Shown: positions 15,599 through 24,412, numbered from the stretch's first letter. The stretch is 33,817 nt of DNA from UBA5734 sp964499985 (GCA_964499985.1 CAZCMX010000021.1:1-33817); one strand, 5' to 3'. Translations and numbers: made by a program. The notes: generated by a model from the letters alone, not told the origin.

Positions 15599-18046
15599 TC
15601 AGTTTTCCTTTCCAGTCCAAAGCCCCAGCCAGGCTTGGCCGAGGCAGATACCGCCATCATGGGGCGGCACTTGTTCATTCCAGTATAAGTCAAAGCCTTG
15701 CGGTGGCAGTTGTTCGTCGAGCAGGGTGACCAGCAGGCCGTTCTGGAACACACCGCCGGAGAGCGCCAGCCGGGTGATACCGGTCGCAGTCCGGATCGCG
15801 TGTGCAGTCCTGGCAATGGCCTCGGCCAGAGCCTGGTGGAAACCCAGAGCCAGCCGGGCTTTGGTTTCCTCGTCCTGCCTGAGCCGCAAAACCCGGACCA
15901 GCTCCCGGAAAACGGGAGCAGGGTCGATCCAGACGGGGGTATCCGTTGCCTGCCCAACAGATCGGTCAGCCAGGCCGAAAGCCAGCGGCCAGGCCGCCCA
16001 GCCCATATCCCGGGCTCTTTGGGCCTGCCATTCGAGCAGGCTGCCGCATTCACCCTCGTAATGGTTGACGAGCCCCAGGCCCAGGCAGGCGCAGACCGCA
16101 TCGAACAGGCGCCCGGTGCTGCTATTGGCCAGGGTATTGATGCCGGACCGGATCGCGGCCCGGACAAGATCAAAGCTTGTCCGAAGCACCGTCTGCCGGG
16201 TGCCTCCGGTCCAGCCAGCATCCAGTAGCCAGTCCGGACTGTCCAGGCCAGCAGCCTCGAGATAGCCGGCCAGGCTGCGCCAGGCCTCACGCATGCCGCT
16301 GTCGCCACCCGGCAGGGGGATTGCCTTGAAATGGGCCACCCGCCGGTATGACGGACCCTCACAAAGCAGAAATTCGCCGCCCCAGACTGTGCCATCGGTG
16401 CCAAACCCGGTGCCATCAAAAGCAACCCCCAGAACTGGCCCCTTCAGATGATGCTCTGCCAGGACCGAAGCGATATGGGCATGGTGGTGCTGGACCGGCT
16501 GGATTTTGCCGTCCGGGGCCAGATCATGGGCTGCCTGGCCACTGAAATAACCCGGATGCAGATCGATCATGACCCGGTCGGGTTTTTGCCCGAGCAGGCG
16601 GCCCAGGTGCTTGTGTTGATCTTGCCAGGCCTTTTGGATATCGGGCAAGGAAAGGTCGCCGGCCGGCTGCGTCAGCCAGGCAAATCCGGCGGTGGCGAAA
16701 GCTGCGGTGGCCTTGAGATCGCCGCCCAGAGCCAGCACCGTCCGATCGTTGCCGGTCTGCCCGGCCGTTGTCCGGCCGGTGATATCGATAGCCAGCGGCA
16801 CATAGCCCCGGGCCCGGCGCAGCAGCTGCAAACGGCCATTCCAGCGCCCCACCGAGTCATCGAGCCCGGTCAGGATCGTCCGGTCATGTGTCAGGATTCC
16901 ACTGAGCAGGGGTTGTTGCCGGGCAAAGGCCAGCATCGACGCATCCTCGAAAATCAGCTGGTCGCCGGTCCGGTTGGCACTGGTCATGACCAGAGGGCCA
17001 CAGGCCTGGGCCAGCAGGGCCTGAATCGGGGTTGAAGGCAGCAGGGCACCGAGAAAGGGGCTGCTCCTGGCCGTCGCAGGGGCCAGGTCTTTGGCCGGCT
17101 GGCCGGGCATCTGGCCCGGCATCTGGTCCGGCCCAGGCCGCTGGCCCGGTTGTCGCGGCCGGACCAGGACCACAGGTCGTTCCTGGCCACTCAGCAAACG
17201 GGCCTCCGGCTCAGAAAGCTCTGCAAAGGCCGACAGGCTGGCCAGGTCCGCAAACAAGACCGCAAACGGCTTCTGCTCACGACCCTTGATCTCGCGGCAG
17301 GCGGCAACGGCAGACTCCCGGGTGGCATCACAAACCAGGTGAAAGCCGCTATTGGCCTTGACGGCAATCACCTCGCCGCGCCGGATGGCTTCGATGGCCC
17401 GCTGGAGCGGACCATCGTCCTCTTGGCTCTCAGATGCCAGGCCAGGCTCGCCCACCGCCGGGCTGGCCAGAGCTGCCCGGTCCAGGTACGACAGGACCGG
17501 CCCGCAAGCGGGGCAAGCGATGGTCTGGGCATGGAAACGGCGGTCATCCTCCGTCCGGTATTCAGCGGCACAGTCCGGGCAGAGCGGGAACCCGGCCATG
17601 GTGGTCTGTTCCCGGTCATAGGGCAGCCGTTCGAGAATGCTGTAGCGCGGACCACAATGCATGCAGCTGATAAAGGGATGGCCCTGGCGGCGGTCTGTAT
17701 CCGATCGGAGTTCAGCAGCACAAGCGGCGCAAAGGGCCAGATCCGGCGCCGGAAAACAAAGACCATCATCCTCACAGCTGGCAGCGATGGCAAAGCCCTC
17801 TTGCGGCCAGGCCACCATGTCTTCCCGGGCGACCCGGATATAGACAGCCGGCTCCGGCTTTTCTGCCATCAGCCGGCTGGCAAAACGGTCCAGCTCAGCC
17901 GCAGGGCCGCTGACCACAATATCGACATGGCCACCGGCATTCTGGACTTGGCCAGAAAGGCCGAGGCTTCTGGCCAGACGGGCGACAAAGGGACGCATCC
18001 CCACCCCCTGGACGATGCCCCAGATGCGGATTCGTTCCGTTTTCAC
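15599..18046 (-). CDS. hypF: Carbamoyltransferase HypF
   Basis: Generates the thiocarboxamide on HypE from carbamoyl phosphate. The 815-residue protein shows, in order: an acylphosphatase domain with GIVQGVGMRPF at the start; two zinc-finger pairs (CAAC...CMHC, CPDC...CPAC, approx. 100-180); a YrdC-like domain (KANSGFHLVCD); and a Kae1-like domain with HHHAHIASVLAEH. A Pro-Gln-Gly-rich insert (around PGQRPGPDQMPGQ) is longer than usual. The start is GTG 18046, overlapping the hypB stop as GTGA and beginning VKTERIRIWG. No strong ribosome binding site is seen, so coupling to hypB is likely. Confidence 0.95.
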   Translation of the reverse strand: MKTERIRIWGIVQGVGMRPFVARLARSLGLSGQVQNAGGHVDIVVSGPAAELDRFASRLMAEKPEPAVYIRVAREDMVAWPQEGFAIAASCEDDGLCFPAPDLALCAACAAELRSDTDRRQGHPFISCMHCGPRYSILERLPYDREQTTMAGFPLCPDCAAEYRTEDDRRFHAQTIACPACGPVLSYLDRAALASPAVGEPGLASESQEDDGPLQRAIEAIRRGEVIAVKANSGFHLVCDATRESAVAACREIKGREQKPFAVLFADLASLSAFAELSEPEARLLSGQERPVVLVRPRQPGQRPGPDQMPGQMPGQPAKDLAPATARSSPFLGALLPSTPIQALLAQACGPLVMTSANRTGDQLIFEDASMLAFARQQPLLSGILTHDRTILTGLDDSVGRWNGRLQLLRRARGYVPLAIDITGRTTAGQTGNDRTVLALGGDLKATAAFATAGFAWLTQPAGDLSLPDIQKAWQDQHKHLGRLLGQKPDRVMIDLHPGYFSGQAAHDLAPDGKIQPVQHHHAHIASVLAEHHLKGPVLGVAFDGTGFGTDGTVWGGEFLLCEGPSYRRVAHFKAIPLPGGDSGMREAWRSLAGYLEAAGLDSPDWLLDAGWTGGTRQTVLRTSFDLVRAAIRSGINTLANSSTGRLFDAVCACLGLGLVNHYEGECGSLLEWQAQRARDMGWAAWPLAFGLADRSVGQATDTPVWIDPAPVFRELVRVLRLRQDEETKARLALGFHQALAEAIARTAHAIRTATGITRLALSGGVFQNGLLVTLLDEQLPPQGFDLYWNEQVPPHDGGICLGQAWLGLWTGKEN

Positions 18047-18867
18047 GCCATGTCGCGCAGAAGCAGGTCCGCCCGCTGCCGGAGCCATGCCGCCACCGGT
18101 TCAAATCCCGTCCTGCTGCGGGCACTGACCTGCAGCACCGGTACGGTCGGATTCAAGGCCCGGACCCCAGCCATGAAAAACGCCAGGTCAAAATCGACAT
18201 AAGGCAAAAGATCGGCCTTGTTGAGCAAGATCAGATCGGCCTTTTCAAAGGCCAGGGGGTATTTATAGGGTTTGTCACTGCCATCCGTAGTCGTGACGAT
18301 CAAAAGCTTGATATGCTCACCGATGACCATTTCCGCCGGACAGACGAGATTGCCGATATTTTCAATCAGCATCAGGCCGGGGCCACGAAAATCAAACTCA
18401 GCCAGGGCTCGGTCGATCTGATGCGATTCAAGATGGCAGGCACCATGCGTATTGATTTGCAAGGTTTCGACCCCGAGCTGACGCAAGGTCTGGGTGTCGA
18501 TATCGGATTCGATATCCCCCTCGACGACATAATGGTGCCAATCCGGCAAGTGCTCCGTCAATGCAATGATGGTGGAGGTCTTGCCGACTCCGGGCGCCCC
18601 CATGACATTGACACTGAGGATGCCGGATCTGGTCAGGCGGTCCTGGGTGGCCTGGGCCAGGCGGTCATTTTCGGCATAGATTGCCGCCATGACCTGGACC
18701 TTATCGGCCGGGACATAACCGGCGACTTCACGGGTGCTGTCCAGGGCAACCGGCGCATGGTCGCTGCCATCGCCATGGCTATGCTGCGGATCATGGTCGT
18801 GGCCATGGCCACGATGGCCGCGGAGCGGAAAGGGCAGGGCTTTTCGCCAATTTCTAGAGTGGAACAT
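18043..18867 (-). CDS. hypB: Nickel-binding GTPase HypB
   Basis: GTPase of 274 residues that inserts nickel with HypA. The N-terminal region has a histidine/aspartate-rich stretch (GHRGHGHDHD and HSHGDGSDH, approx. 17-37), the nickel-storage type, instead of the CxxCGC site of E. coli. The G-domain has P-loop GAPGVGKTS (90-98), the metal site Cys144-His145 in THGACHLES, and NKAD (216-219). ATG 18867 is preceded by GGAGAATTGACC and lies inside the hypA 3' end (14-nt overlap). Confidence 0.95.
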   Translation of the reverse strand: MFHSRNWRKALPFPLRGHRGHGHDHDPQHSHGDGSDHAPVALDSTREVAGYVPADKVQVMAAIYAENDRLAQATQDRLTRSGILSVNVMGAPGVGKTSTIIALTEHLPDWHHYVVEGDIESDIDTQTLRQLGVETLQINTHGACHLESHQIDRALAEFDFRGPGLMLIENIGNLVCPAEMVIGEHIKLLIVTTTDGSDKPYKYPLAFEKADLILLNKADLLPYVDFDLAFFMAGVRALNPTVPVLQVSARSRTGFEPVAAWLRQRADLLLRDMA

Positions 18868-19246
18868 GGTCAATTCTCCGGGGGTCCGAGCCGGCAGGGC
18901 CAGCTGGTTCAAGGGTCAGGCTTTCAATGTAGAACTCTTTGCCGATCGCAGTCGGATGGCCATTGGTTCCACAAGCCGGGCAGGCAAAGGTGAAGGGGCG
19001 TCGTTCAAAGTACAGGCCGCAGGCCGGGCACTGCAGCTGGGGCCGGATGGGCCGGATCTTGAGGACAGCTCCGGCACACAAGGTGTTTTCCGCAATCAGG
19101 TCAAAATAAAGCTGGATGGTGTCACCGACATAGCCGGCATCGGCACCGACAACCAGGTCAATGGCCAGGACCTTGCGCTGGCCGTGGGCCATGGCCTCGG
19201 CACAGGCCACCTGGACGATGCGCTCAGTGATCGGGTACTCATGCAT
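18854..19246 (-). CDS. hypA: Hydrogenase nickel chaperone HypA
   Basis: Nickel donor of 130 residues. The N-terminal MHE is the nickel-binding motif and fixes the start at ATG 19246. The zinc site is Cys73, Cys76, Cys89 and Cys92 (CPACGLY...CPACG). About 15 residues after the usual end (EPAGPAGSDPRR...) form an extension, part of which arises from the overlap with hypB. The start overlaps the stop of the ferredoxin gene (ATGCATGA). Confidence 0.93.
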   Translation of the reverse strand: MHEYPITERIVQVACAEAMAHGQRKVLAIDLVVGADAGYVGDTIQLYFDLIAENTLCAGAVLKIRPIRPQLQCPACGLYFERRPFTFACPACGTNGHPTAIGKEFYIESLTLEPAGPAGSDPRRIDHVPL

Positions 19247-19574
19247 GGAAGGTGTCAACCACCTGGCCAGTCGCCGGGCTGGTATACTGCGGGTCCATGA
19301 CCAGGCACTTCTTCGGGCAGACCTCGACACAGCTATTGCATTGGATGCACCGCAGGCGTTGGATCGACCATTCCTTGTCGGCCTTGGTCACCGTGATCGC
19401 ATTCGTCGGGCACTTGCGGTCGCACAGGCCGCAGAAAATGCACTGCTGGATATCGATCTCGATATGGCCACGGGTCCGGGCAAAAGGCGGCCGCACAGCA
19501 ACCGGATACAACCGAGTCGCCGGCTTCGAGACCAGGTTTTTGAAAATCGTCTTGGCAAAGGGTACGAATGCCAT
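19239..19574 (-). CDS. echF: Ech hydrogenase 2[4Fe-4S] ferredoxin subunit EchF
   Basis: Polyferredoxin-like subunit of 111 residues at the cytoplasmic face, passing electrons between soluble ferredoxin and the small subunit. There are two complete cluster motifs: CIFCGLCDRKCP and CIQCNSCVEVCP. Start MAFVPFAKTIF is chosen at ATG 19574 with GGAGAGG upstream; a long extension of the frame upstream is the shadow of the large-subunit gene. It lies 5 nt after the large-subunit stop, and hypA begins inside its end. Confidence 0.94.
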   Translation of the reverse strand: MAFVPFAKTIFKNLVSKPATRLYPVAVRPPFARTRGHIEIDIQQCIFCGLCDRKCPTNAITVTKADKEWSIQRLRCIQCNSCVEVCPKKCLVMDPQYTSPATGQVVDTFHA

Positions 19575-19579
19575 GGTGC

Positions 19580-20659
19580 TTACCTCTCCGTACAGCTGAT
19601 GCAAGGATCGATGGTCAGGACCTGCAGCGGCACATCGGCCAGCTCGGAGCCAGGCAGGATCTTCAGGAGCGGCGCCAGATTGGCAAAGGTTGGCGTGCGG
19701 ACCCGCATCCGGTCGAGGAATTTGCTGCCATTGCCACGGGTATAGTAGATGACCTCGCCGCGCGGTTGCTCGAGGCGGGCAAAAAACTCGCCATTGGGCG
19801 TGCCGGTCACTTTCATGTCGATCGCCCCCTGCGGCATGCGGGCGAAGCACTGGCGGATCAGGTCGATCGACTGGAGGATCTCCTCCGCGCGGACCACACA
19901 GCGGGCATAGCCGTCGCCCTCAGTCCGGACGACCGGTGAAAAGTCGAGCTGGCCATAGGCAGCATAACCGAGCAGGCGGCTGTCATAGGCAATTCCGCTG
20001 GCCCGCATCATCGGTCCGACTGCCCCCAGCAAATGGGCGTCTTCCTTGCTCAGCAGGCCGACACCGACCAGGCGGTGGCGCACCGTGGGGTCGTTGAAGA
20101 AGGTGTTGTTGATCTCGCGGATGCCGCTTTCGACCTCCGCCAGCGCATCAAGGAAACGCTTTTCCTGTTCGGAATCGATATCTTTACGGACGCCACCGAT
20201 CTTGCAGACTGAAAAGATGACGCGGCCGCCGGTGGTCAGGTCAAACAGGTCGAGCACCAGCTCGCGCAAGCGCCAGCTCTGCATGAAGAGGCTTTCGAAG
20301 CCGAAAGCGTCTGCCAGCAGGCCCAGCCACATCGTATGGCTGTGGATTCGCGACAGCTCCGACCAGATGGTGCGCAGGAATTTCGATCGTTCGGGAATCT
20401 CCAGATTCATGATTCCTTCGACCGACTGGCAATAGCCCATGCCATGGATGAAGGAACAGATGCCGCAGATCCGTTCGGCGACATAAACATATTCCTGGAA
20501 ATCTTTTTTCTCCACCAGCTTCTCGAGGCCACGGTGAATGAAGCCAATCGAGGGGATCGCCTCGATGACCCGTTCATCCTCGAGCACAAGGTCGAGGTGG
20601 ATGGGTTCAGGCAGGACCGGATGCTGGGGCCCGAAGGGGACAATGGTTCTTTTGCCCAT
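19580..20659 (-). CDS. echE: Ech [NiFe]-hydrogenase large subunit EchE
   Basis: Catalytic subunit of 359 residues of a group 4 energy-converting hydrogenase, related to NuoD. Nickel ligands are the N-terminal pair in ERICGICSFIHG (Cys65, Cys68, then His72) and the C-terminal pair in DPCISCTER (Cys353, Cys356). The protein stops right after Arg359, so there is no C-terminal peptide to be removed by a maturation protease, and no such protease gene is in the cluster. I prefer ATG 20659 (MGKRTIV), 7 nt from AGGAGG; ATG 20665 is too close to it. Confidence 0.95.
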   Translation of the reverse strand: MGKRTIVPFGPQHPVLPEPIHLDLVLEDERVIEAIPSIGFIHRGLEKLVEKKDFQEYVYVAERICGICSFIHGMGYCQSVEGIMNLEIPERSKFLRTIWSELSRIHSHTMWLGLLADAFGFESLFMQSWRLRELVLDLFDLTTGGRVIFSVCKIGGVRKDIDSEQEKRFLDALAEVESGIREINNTFFNDPTVRHRLVGVGLLSKEDAHLLGAVGPMMRASGIAYDSRLLGYAAYGQLDFSPVVRTEGDGYARCVVRAEEILQSIDLIRQCFARMPQGAIDMKVTGTPNGEFFARLEQPRGEVIYYTRGNGSKFLDRMRVRTPTFANLAPLLKILPGSELADVPLQVLTIDPCISCTER

Positions 20660-20661
20660 GC

Positions 20662-21033
20662 TCATGCCTCCTTTTCCGTCTGGCCAGCAGACGGCGCATA
20701 GGGCGTCTTCTGGGCGATCCGGTAGAAATTGCCCTGGTAATCCAGATTGATGTCGGTGAAGAATACCCCGAACAGGTCATGGATTTCATTTTCATAAAAA
20801 GCGGCGCCCGGGAAATAGGTGCTGATGCTTGGCAGCATGTCACTTTGCTCCAGGACCAGCCGGATCGTGTTCAGCGCGCCGCCAAGGACCAGCGAGTAAT
20901 TCATCTCGATCCGGCCATCCTTGAGTGTGGTCGCGTGCATCTGGACCAGGCGATAGTTTTCACCGCGGCATTGCTGGATCAGGGGCAGCAGTTCAGCCAG
21001 GGTCAGGTTGATGATCCGTTGTTCGTCTTTCAT
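20662..21033 (-). CDS. echD: Ech hydrogenase subunit EchD (NuoC-like)
   Basis: Peripheral subunit of 123 residues related to the 30-kDa subunit of complex I. The diagnostic block YFPGAAFYENEIHDLFGV near the C-terminal half matches the NuoC/EchD signature. ATG 21033 overlaps the echC stop (ATGA) and has AAGGAGG about 13 nt upstream, a slightly long spacing; the extended frame further upstream is a shadow of echC. It probably structures the interface of the large and small subunits and binds no cofactor. Confidence 0.9.
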   Translation of the reverse strand: MKDEQRIINLTLAELLPLIQQCRGENYRLVQMHATTLKDGRIEMNYSLVLGGALNTIRLVLEQSDMLPSISTYFPGAAFYENEIHDLFGVFFTDINLDYQGNFYRIAQKTPYAPSAGQTEKEA

Positions 21034-21482
21034 GCTTGGCGGCGCGCCTCCTTGCGGTCTTTTTTCAATTGGGCCGATTTCTGGTCGAGCAGGGCAACGG
21101 CCTGGACCACCCCATCGATGATCGCTTCCGGCCGGGCGGCACAGCCCGGGACATAGATATCGACCGGCAGAACCTTGTCGATCCCACCCATGATGTTGTA
21201 GCATTCGCGGAAGATGCCGCCCGATGTGGCGCAGATTCCGACGGCAACGACCACCTTCGGGTTGGGCATTTGCTCGTAGAGCTGCTGGATGACTGGCCGG
21301 TTCTGTTCATTGACTGAACCGGTGACCAGGAGAATGTCGGCATGCTTGGGATTGCCGGTATTGATCACACCGAAACGCTCGACGTCGTACAGCGGCGTCA
21401 GGCAGGCCAGAACCTCGATGTCGCAGCCATTGCAGCTGGATGCATCGTAATGGAGAATCCAGGGGGATCTTGACACTTTCAT
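21030..21482 (-). CDS. echC: Ech [NiFe]-hydrogenase small subunit EchC (NuoB-like)
   Basis: Electron-transfer subunit of 150 residues carrying the proximal [4Fe-4S] cluster. Ligand cysteines appear as Cys17 and Cys20 (SSCNGCDIE), Cys84 (VGICATSGG) and Cys114 (VPGCAARPE). This pattern is the short small subunit of group 4 hydrogenases, without a Tat signal. The start has GTGAGG at a 7-nt distance. It lies 16 nt after echB and overlaps echD. The C-terminus is highly charged (KKDRKEARRQA). Confidence 0.94.
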   Translation of the reverse strand: MKVSRSPWILHYDASSCNGCDIEVLACLTPLYDVERFGVINTGNPKHADILLVTGSVNEQNRPVIQQLYEQMPNPKVVVAVGICATSGGIFRECYNIMGGIDKVLPVDIYVPGCAARPEAIIDGVVQAVALLDQKSAQLKKDRKEARRQA

Positions 21483-21498
21483 CCGTTTACCTCACACA

Positions 21499-22377
21499 TC
21501 AGGAATGCAGGGACAGGATCAGCAGGTTGAGCATGCCTGCTGCGGCTGCGACCAGCCATGATCCAATCACGACAACCGGCCATTTGACACGGGCAAACGT
21601 ATTGTCGATGACGATTTCCAGGAAATAGACCAGTACAGTCACCCCCAGGCCGATCAGGGCCCAGGTCAACGACTGGCTGGCAAAGAACAGGTAGACCATG
21701 CCCAGGAGCAGGATGGTTTCATACCAGTGGGCGATCTCGACCAGGGCCAGGTTCTTGCCGGCAAACTCGGTGGTCAGGCCCTTGACGATTTCCTGGTGGC
21801 CATGGTGGGACGTGCTCAGGTCAAAAGGGGATTTCCTGAACTTGATGGTCAGGATATAGACAAAGGCGAGGAAAACCCCGGGGAGCTTGAGAATGGCCGG
21901 CTGGGCAACTTGGACCAGGTCACTGACCACAAAGGTGCCGGAGGCCAGATAGAAGCCGACAGCCGTCAGCAAAATGGCTGGCTCGTCGGCAAACATCATC
22001 AGCAGCTCCCGGTCTGCCCCGATGATGCTATAGGGTGAATTGACGACATTGGCCGCCAGGACCAGGAATATCCCAGCCAGGGTGAGGGCAAAGATGATCA
22101 GCAGCAAGTCACTGCCAAGGAAAAAGATTGCCCCGGTGAATATGGAGAAAATGAGGTAAATCAGGACGAAGAAATTCTGGGAATGGTTGATGACCGCCGT
22201 CTCTTTCTGCCAGAGCTTGGCGACATCATAGAAGGGCTGCAGCAGGGGCGGACCAACGCGGCCCTGCATCCGGGCCGTGATCCTGCGGTCGAGGCCATTG
22301 ATCAGGCCAGCCAGGAAGGGGCCGGCCACCAGATAGAGGAGCAGCGCCAGGAGCTTGATTTGTGTTTCCGTGAGCAT
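21499..22377 (-). CDS. echB: Ech hydrogenase membrane subunit EchB (NuoH-like)
   Basis: Integral membrane subunit of 292 residues with about eight helices that anchors the catalytic module and forms part of the ion path. NuoH-type features are RMQGRVGPPLLQPFYD near the N-terminus and RELLMMFADEP in the central loop. The start is interlocked with the echA stop (TGATG) behind GGAGG; a GTG one codon earlier is an alternative. The order after echA is the same as in Methanosarcina ech. Confidence 0.93.
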   Translation of the reverse strand: MLTETQIKLLALLLYLVAGPFLAGLINGLDRRITARMQGRVGPPLLQPFYDVAKLWQKETAVINHSQNFFVLIYLIFSIFTGAIFFLGSDLLLIIFALTLAGIFLVLAANVVNSPYSIIGADRELLMMFADEPAILLTAVGFYLASGTFVVSDLVQVAQPAILKLPGVFLAFVYILTIKFRKSPFDLSTSHHGHQEIVKGLTTEFAGKNLALVEIAHWYETILLLGMVYLFFASQSLTWALIGLGVTVLVYFLEIVIDNTFARVKWPVVVIGSWLVAAAAGMLNLLILSLHS

Positions 22378-24284
22378 CACAGGTTGCCTCCGATCAGATA
22401 GGCTGACAACACGAGCATGAAAGCGGCCGTCAGGTAGATCGTATTCATCAGGAGAACCTTTTCCCCAAAATAGCGGTTCAAGTACCAGTTGGACATGAAG
22501 ACTTTGGATTCGCCCCCGAAGGAGTTTGTGAAATTGCGGTTGTCACCGCGATTGATACCGGACATGTAGACCGATGTGATCTTGGTGTCCATGCCGGAAA
22601 ACAGGCGCAGGCCGAACGGCAGGATGGCGATCATCGCCAGCATCAGGAGCATGATGACCTGGTTGCCGCCACCGATGATGTCCACGGGGGTGACTGCAAA
22701 GGTGTCTGCCAGGTAAGGCACGACAATCTGGCTCGATACAACGGGGAAAGTGATGCAAAGAATGACGACCAGGGCCGCATGGACGAAAAGGGAAATCCAT
22801 TCGAAGGTGTCGATCTTGCCCTTGAGGGTCGATTCATGGTGGAGCACAGCCACCAGGCGCGACAGCCATTTGGTCCAGTACATCAGCGTTGCCGCGCTGC
22901 CATAAACCAGCAGCAGGACCACATAGAGATTGCCAGAATCGATGAACGCCTTGAGCGCTGCCCATTTGGCGATCAGCATGCCAAACGGGGCGAGGAACAT
23001 GCCGGCGATCCCGACAACCATGACCAGGCCCAGGCTCGGCGCCTTGACAACCAGGCCGTGCATATCCTCGATGTCGCGGCTGCCCAGGGATTGTTCAGTC
23101 GTGCCGACCGACAGGAACAACAGCGATTTGGATACGGCATGGAACAGGATCAGCATCGCTGCCGCCCAGAGCGATTCATAGGTGCCAATTCCGGCACAGA
23201 CAACGATCAGGCCCAGGTTGGCGATGGTGGAATAGGCCAGGACCTTCTTGGCATCGGACTGGGTGATCGCCAGCAAAGAGGTCGCCAGGAAGGTCACCCC
23301 TCCAATGACAATCACCAGCAGGCCGGCATAGTTGCCGGCCAGGAGGGGGCTGATCCGGATCAGCAGATAGACGCCGGCCTTGACCATGGTCGAGGAGTGC
23401 AAAAGAGCCGAAGAGGGTGTCGGCGCCACCATGGCGCCCAGCAGCCAGCGCGAGAAGGGCATCTGGGCCGATTTCGTCAGGCCGGCGATCGCCAGCAGGG
23501 TGGCCGGCACGATCAGCTTGGCAGAGCCGGCCAGGTTCAAGATGACGGTCAGCTCAGTCGCCCCATATTCGATCCCCAGGTAGGCGATCGCCAGGATGAA
23601 ACAGACACCGCCCAGCAGATTGAGATTGAGGGCCCGCAGGGCATTCGTATGCGCCTCCGGCGAATCCGGATAGCGGATCAGCAGATACGAGCAAAGCGTG
23701 GTCAGCTCCCAGAAAAAGAATATCCAGACCAGGTCATTGCTGAGCATGATGCCATACATCGCAGTCAGGAAGACAAACAGCAGAGCCAGGAATTTCTGGA
23801 TCCGCTCAGGCTGCTCGGGGTGATGGTGATGGTGCTTGTGCAGATAAGGCACACTGTAGACAATGATCAGGCTGCCGACGATTGAAATGATCGCAATCAT
23901 CATCAGGTTGAGCTTGTCGATGAAGAGGTGATGCGACATTTCACCGCTGCGATGGGAGCCACCGAGCTCAAACCAGACCAGAACCAGGGTCTGGATCACG
24001 GAGAAAAGCACAATCAGCGGCTGCTTGCGCCTGATGCCGATGCTGATGATATAGCCAGCCATCACAAGTTCGATGCCCATCATGACAATATTGATCAGTT
24101 CCGAGCTGACCAGATAGTAGATGGTGGGATCCGTATAGTACTGGAATACCGTCGCCAGGGTACCGCCGATCAGTAGCACCGAGGCGACCGTTGCCAGGAC
24201 CTTCTGGACGGTCTGGTTACGGACCAACAGCATCAGGATCGCAAAAATCAGGGGGACGATCATGAGGTAGAGGATGTTTGTCAT
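22377..24284 (-). CDS. echA: Ech hydrogenase ion-translocating subunit EchA (NuoL-like)
   Basis: Antiporter-like membrane subunit of 635 residues with about 14-16 helices, homologous to NuoL/MrpA and thought to pump H+ or Na+. It has the conserved core WELTTLCSYLLI, the lysine-containing TKSAQMPFSRWLLGAM and a SSALLHSSTMVKAGVYL helix. A cytoplasmic or surface loop carries an odd His run (His149, Lys150, then His151-155). ATG 24284 is chosen because AGAGGAG stands 6 nt upstream; ATG 24290 overlaps that site. It is the first gene of the ech-hyp unit. Confidence 0.93.
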   Translation of the reverse strand: MTNILYLMIVPLIFAILMLLVRNQTVQKVLATVASVLLIGGTLATVFQYYTDPTIYYLVSSELINIVMMGIELVMAGYIISIGIRRKQPLIVLFSVIQTLVLVWFELGGSHRSGEMSHHLFIDKLNLMMIAIISIVGSLIIVYSVPYLHKHHHHHPEQPERIQKFLALLFVFLTAMYGIMLSNDLVWIFFFWELTTLCSYLLIRYPDSPEAHTNALRALNLNLLGGVCFILAIAYLGIEYGATELTVILNLAGSAKLIVPATLLAIAGLTKSAQMPFSRWLLGAMVAPTPSSALLHSSTMVKAGVYLLIRISPLLAGNYAGLLVIVIGGVTFLATSLLAITQSDAKKVLAYSTIANLGLIVVCAGIGTYESLWAAAMLILFHAVSKSLLFLSVGTTEQSLGSRDIEDMHGLVVKAPSLGLVMVVGIAGMFLAPFGMLIAKWAALKAFIDSGNLYVVLLLVYGSAATLMYWTKWLSRLVAVLHHESTLKGKIDTFEWISLFVHAALVVILCITFPVVSSQIVVPYLADTFAVTPVDIIGGGNQVIMLLMLAMIAILPFGLRLFSGMDTKITSVYMSGINRGDNRNFTNSFGGESKVFMSNWYLNRYFGEKVLLMNTIYLTAAFMLVLSAYLIGGNL

Positions 24285-24323
24285 AAACATCTCCTCTCTG
24301 TTGTATTGGATAACCAAATAAAA

Positions 24324-24352
24324 ATTATAGACCCATTTTTTTGCAACTACAA
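24324..24352 (-). promoter_or_regulatory. Promoter for the ech-hyp operon
   Basis: The minus strand has a consensus TATAAT (24329-24324) with TTGTAG (24352-24347) 17 nt upstream. The -10 is perfect and the -35 is weak, which fits activator or repressor control. The start point would be near 24317, giving a leader of about 33 nt. Confidence 0.65.
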
Positions 24353-24378
24353 TGAAAGGATCCGGCTGAATGATCCAG

Positions 24379-24412
24379 CGGAAACGTTAACGAAGCAACG
24401 TCAACGTTTCCG
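24379..24412. promoter_or_regulatory. 14-nt inverted repeat upstream of the ech promoter (operator or terminator)
   Basis: Arms CGGAAACGTTAACG (24379-24392) and CGTCAACGTTTCCG (24399-24412) are complementary except at one position, with a 6-nt loop. Each arm contains AACGTT and resembles a LacI/CcpA-type site (GAAACGTTAAC). It lies 27 nt upstream of the -35 box of the ech promoter. It also follows the GH18 gene, but no U-run follows on the minus strand, so an operator is somewhat more likely than a terminator. Confidence 0.5.

Noticed and set aside
19575..19850. N-terminal extension of the EchF frame
   Set aside because: It is the out-of-frame reading of echE; the strong ribosome binding site places the start at 19574.
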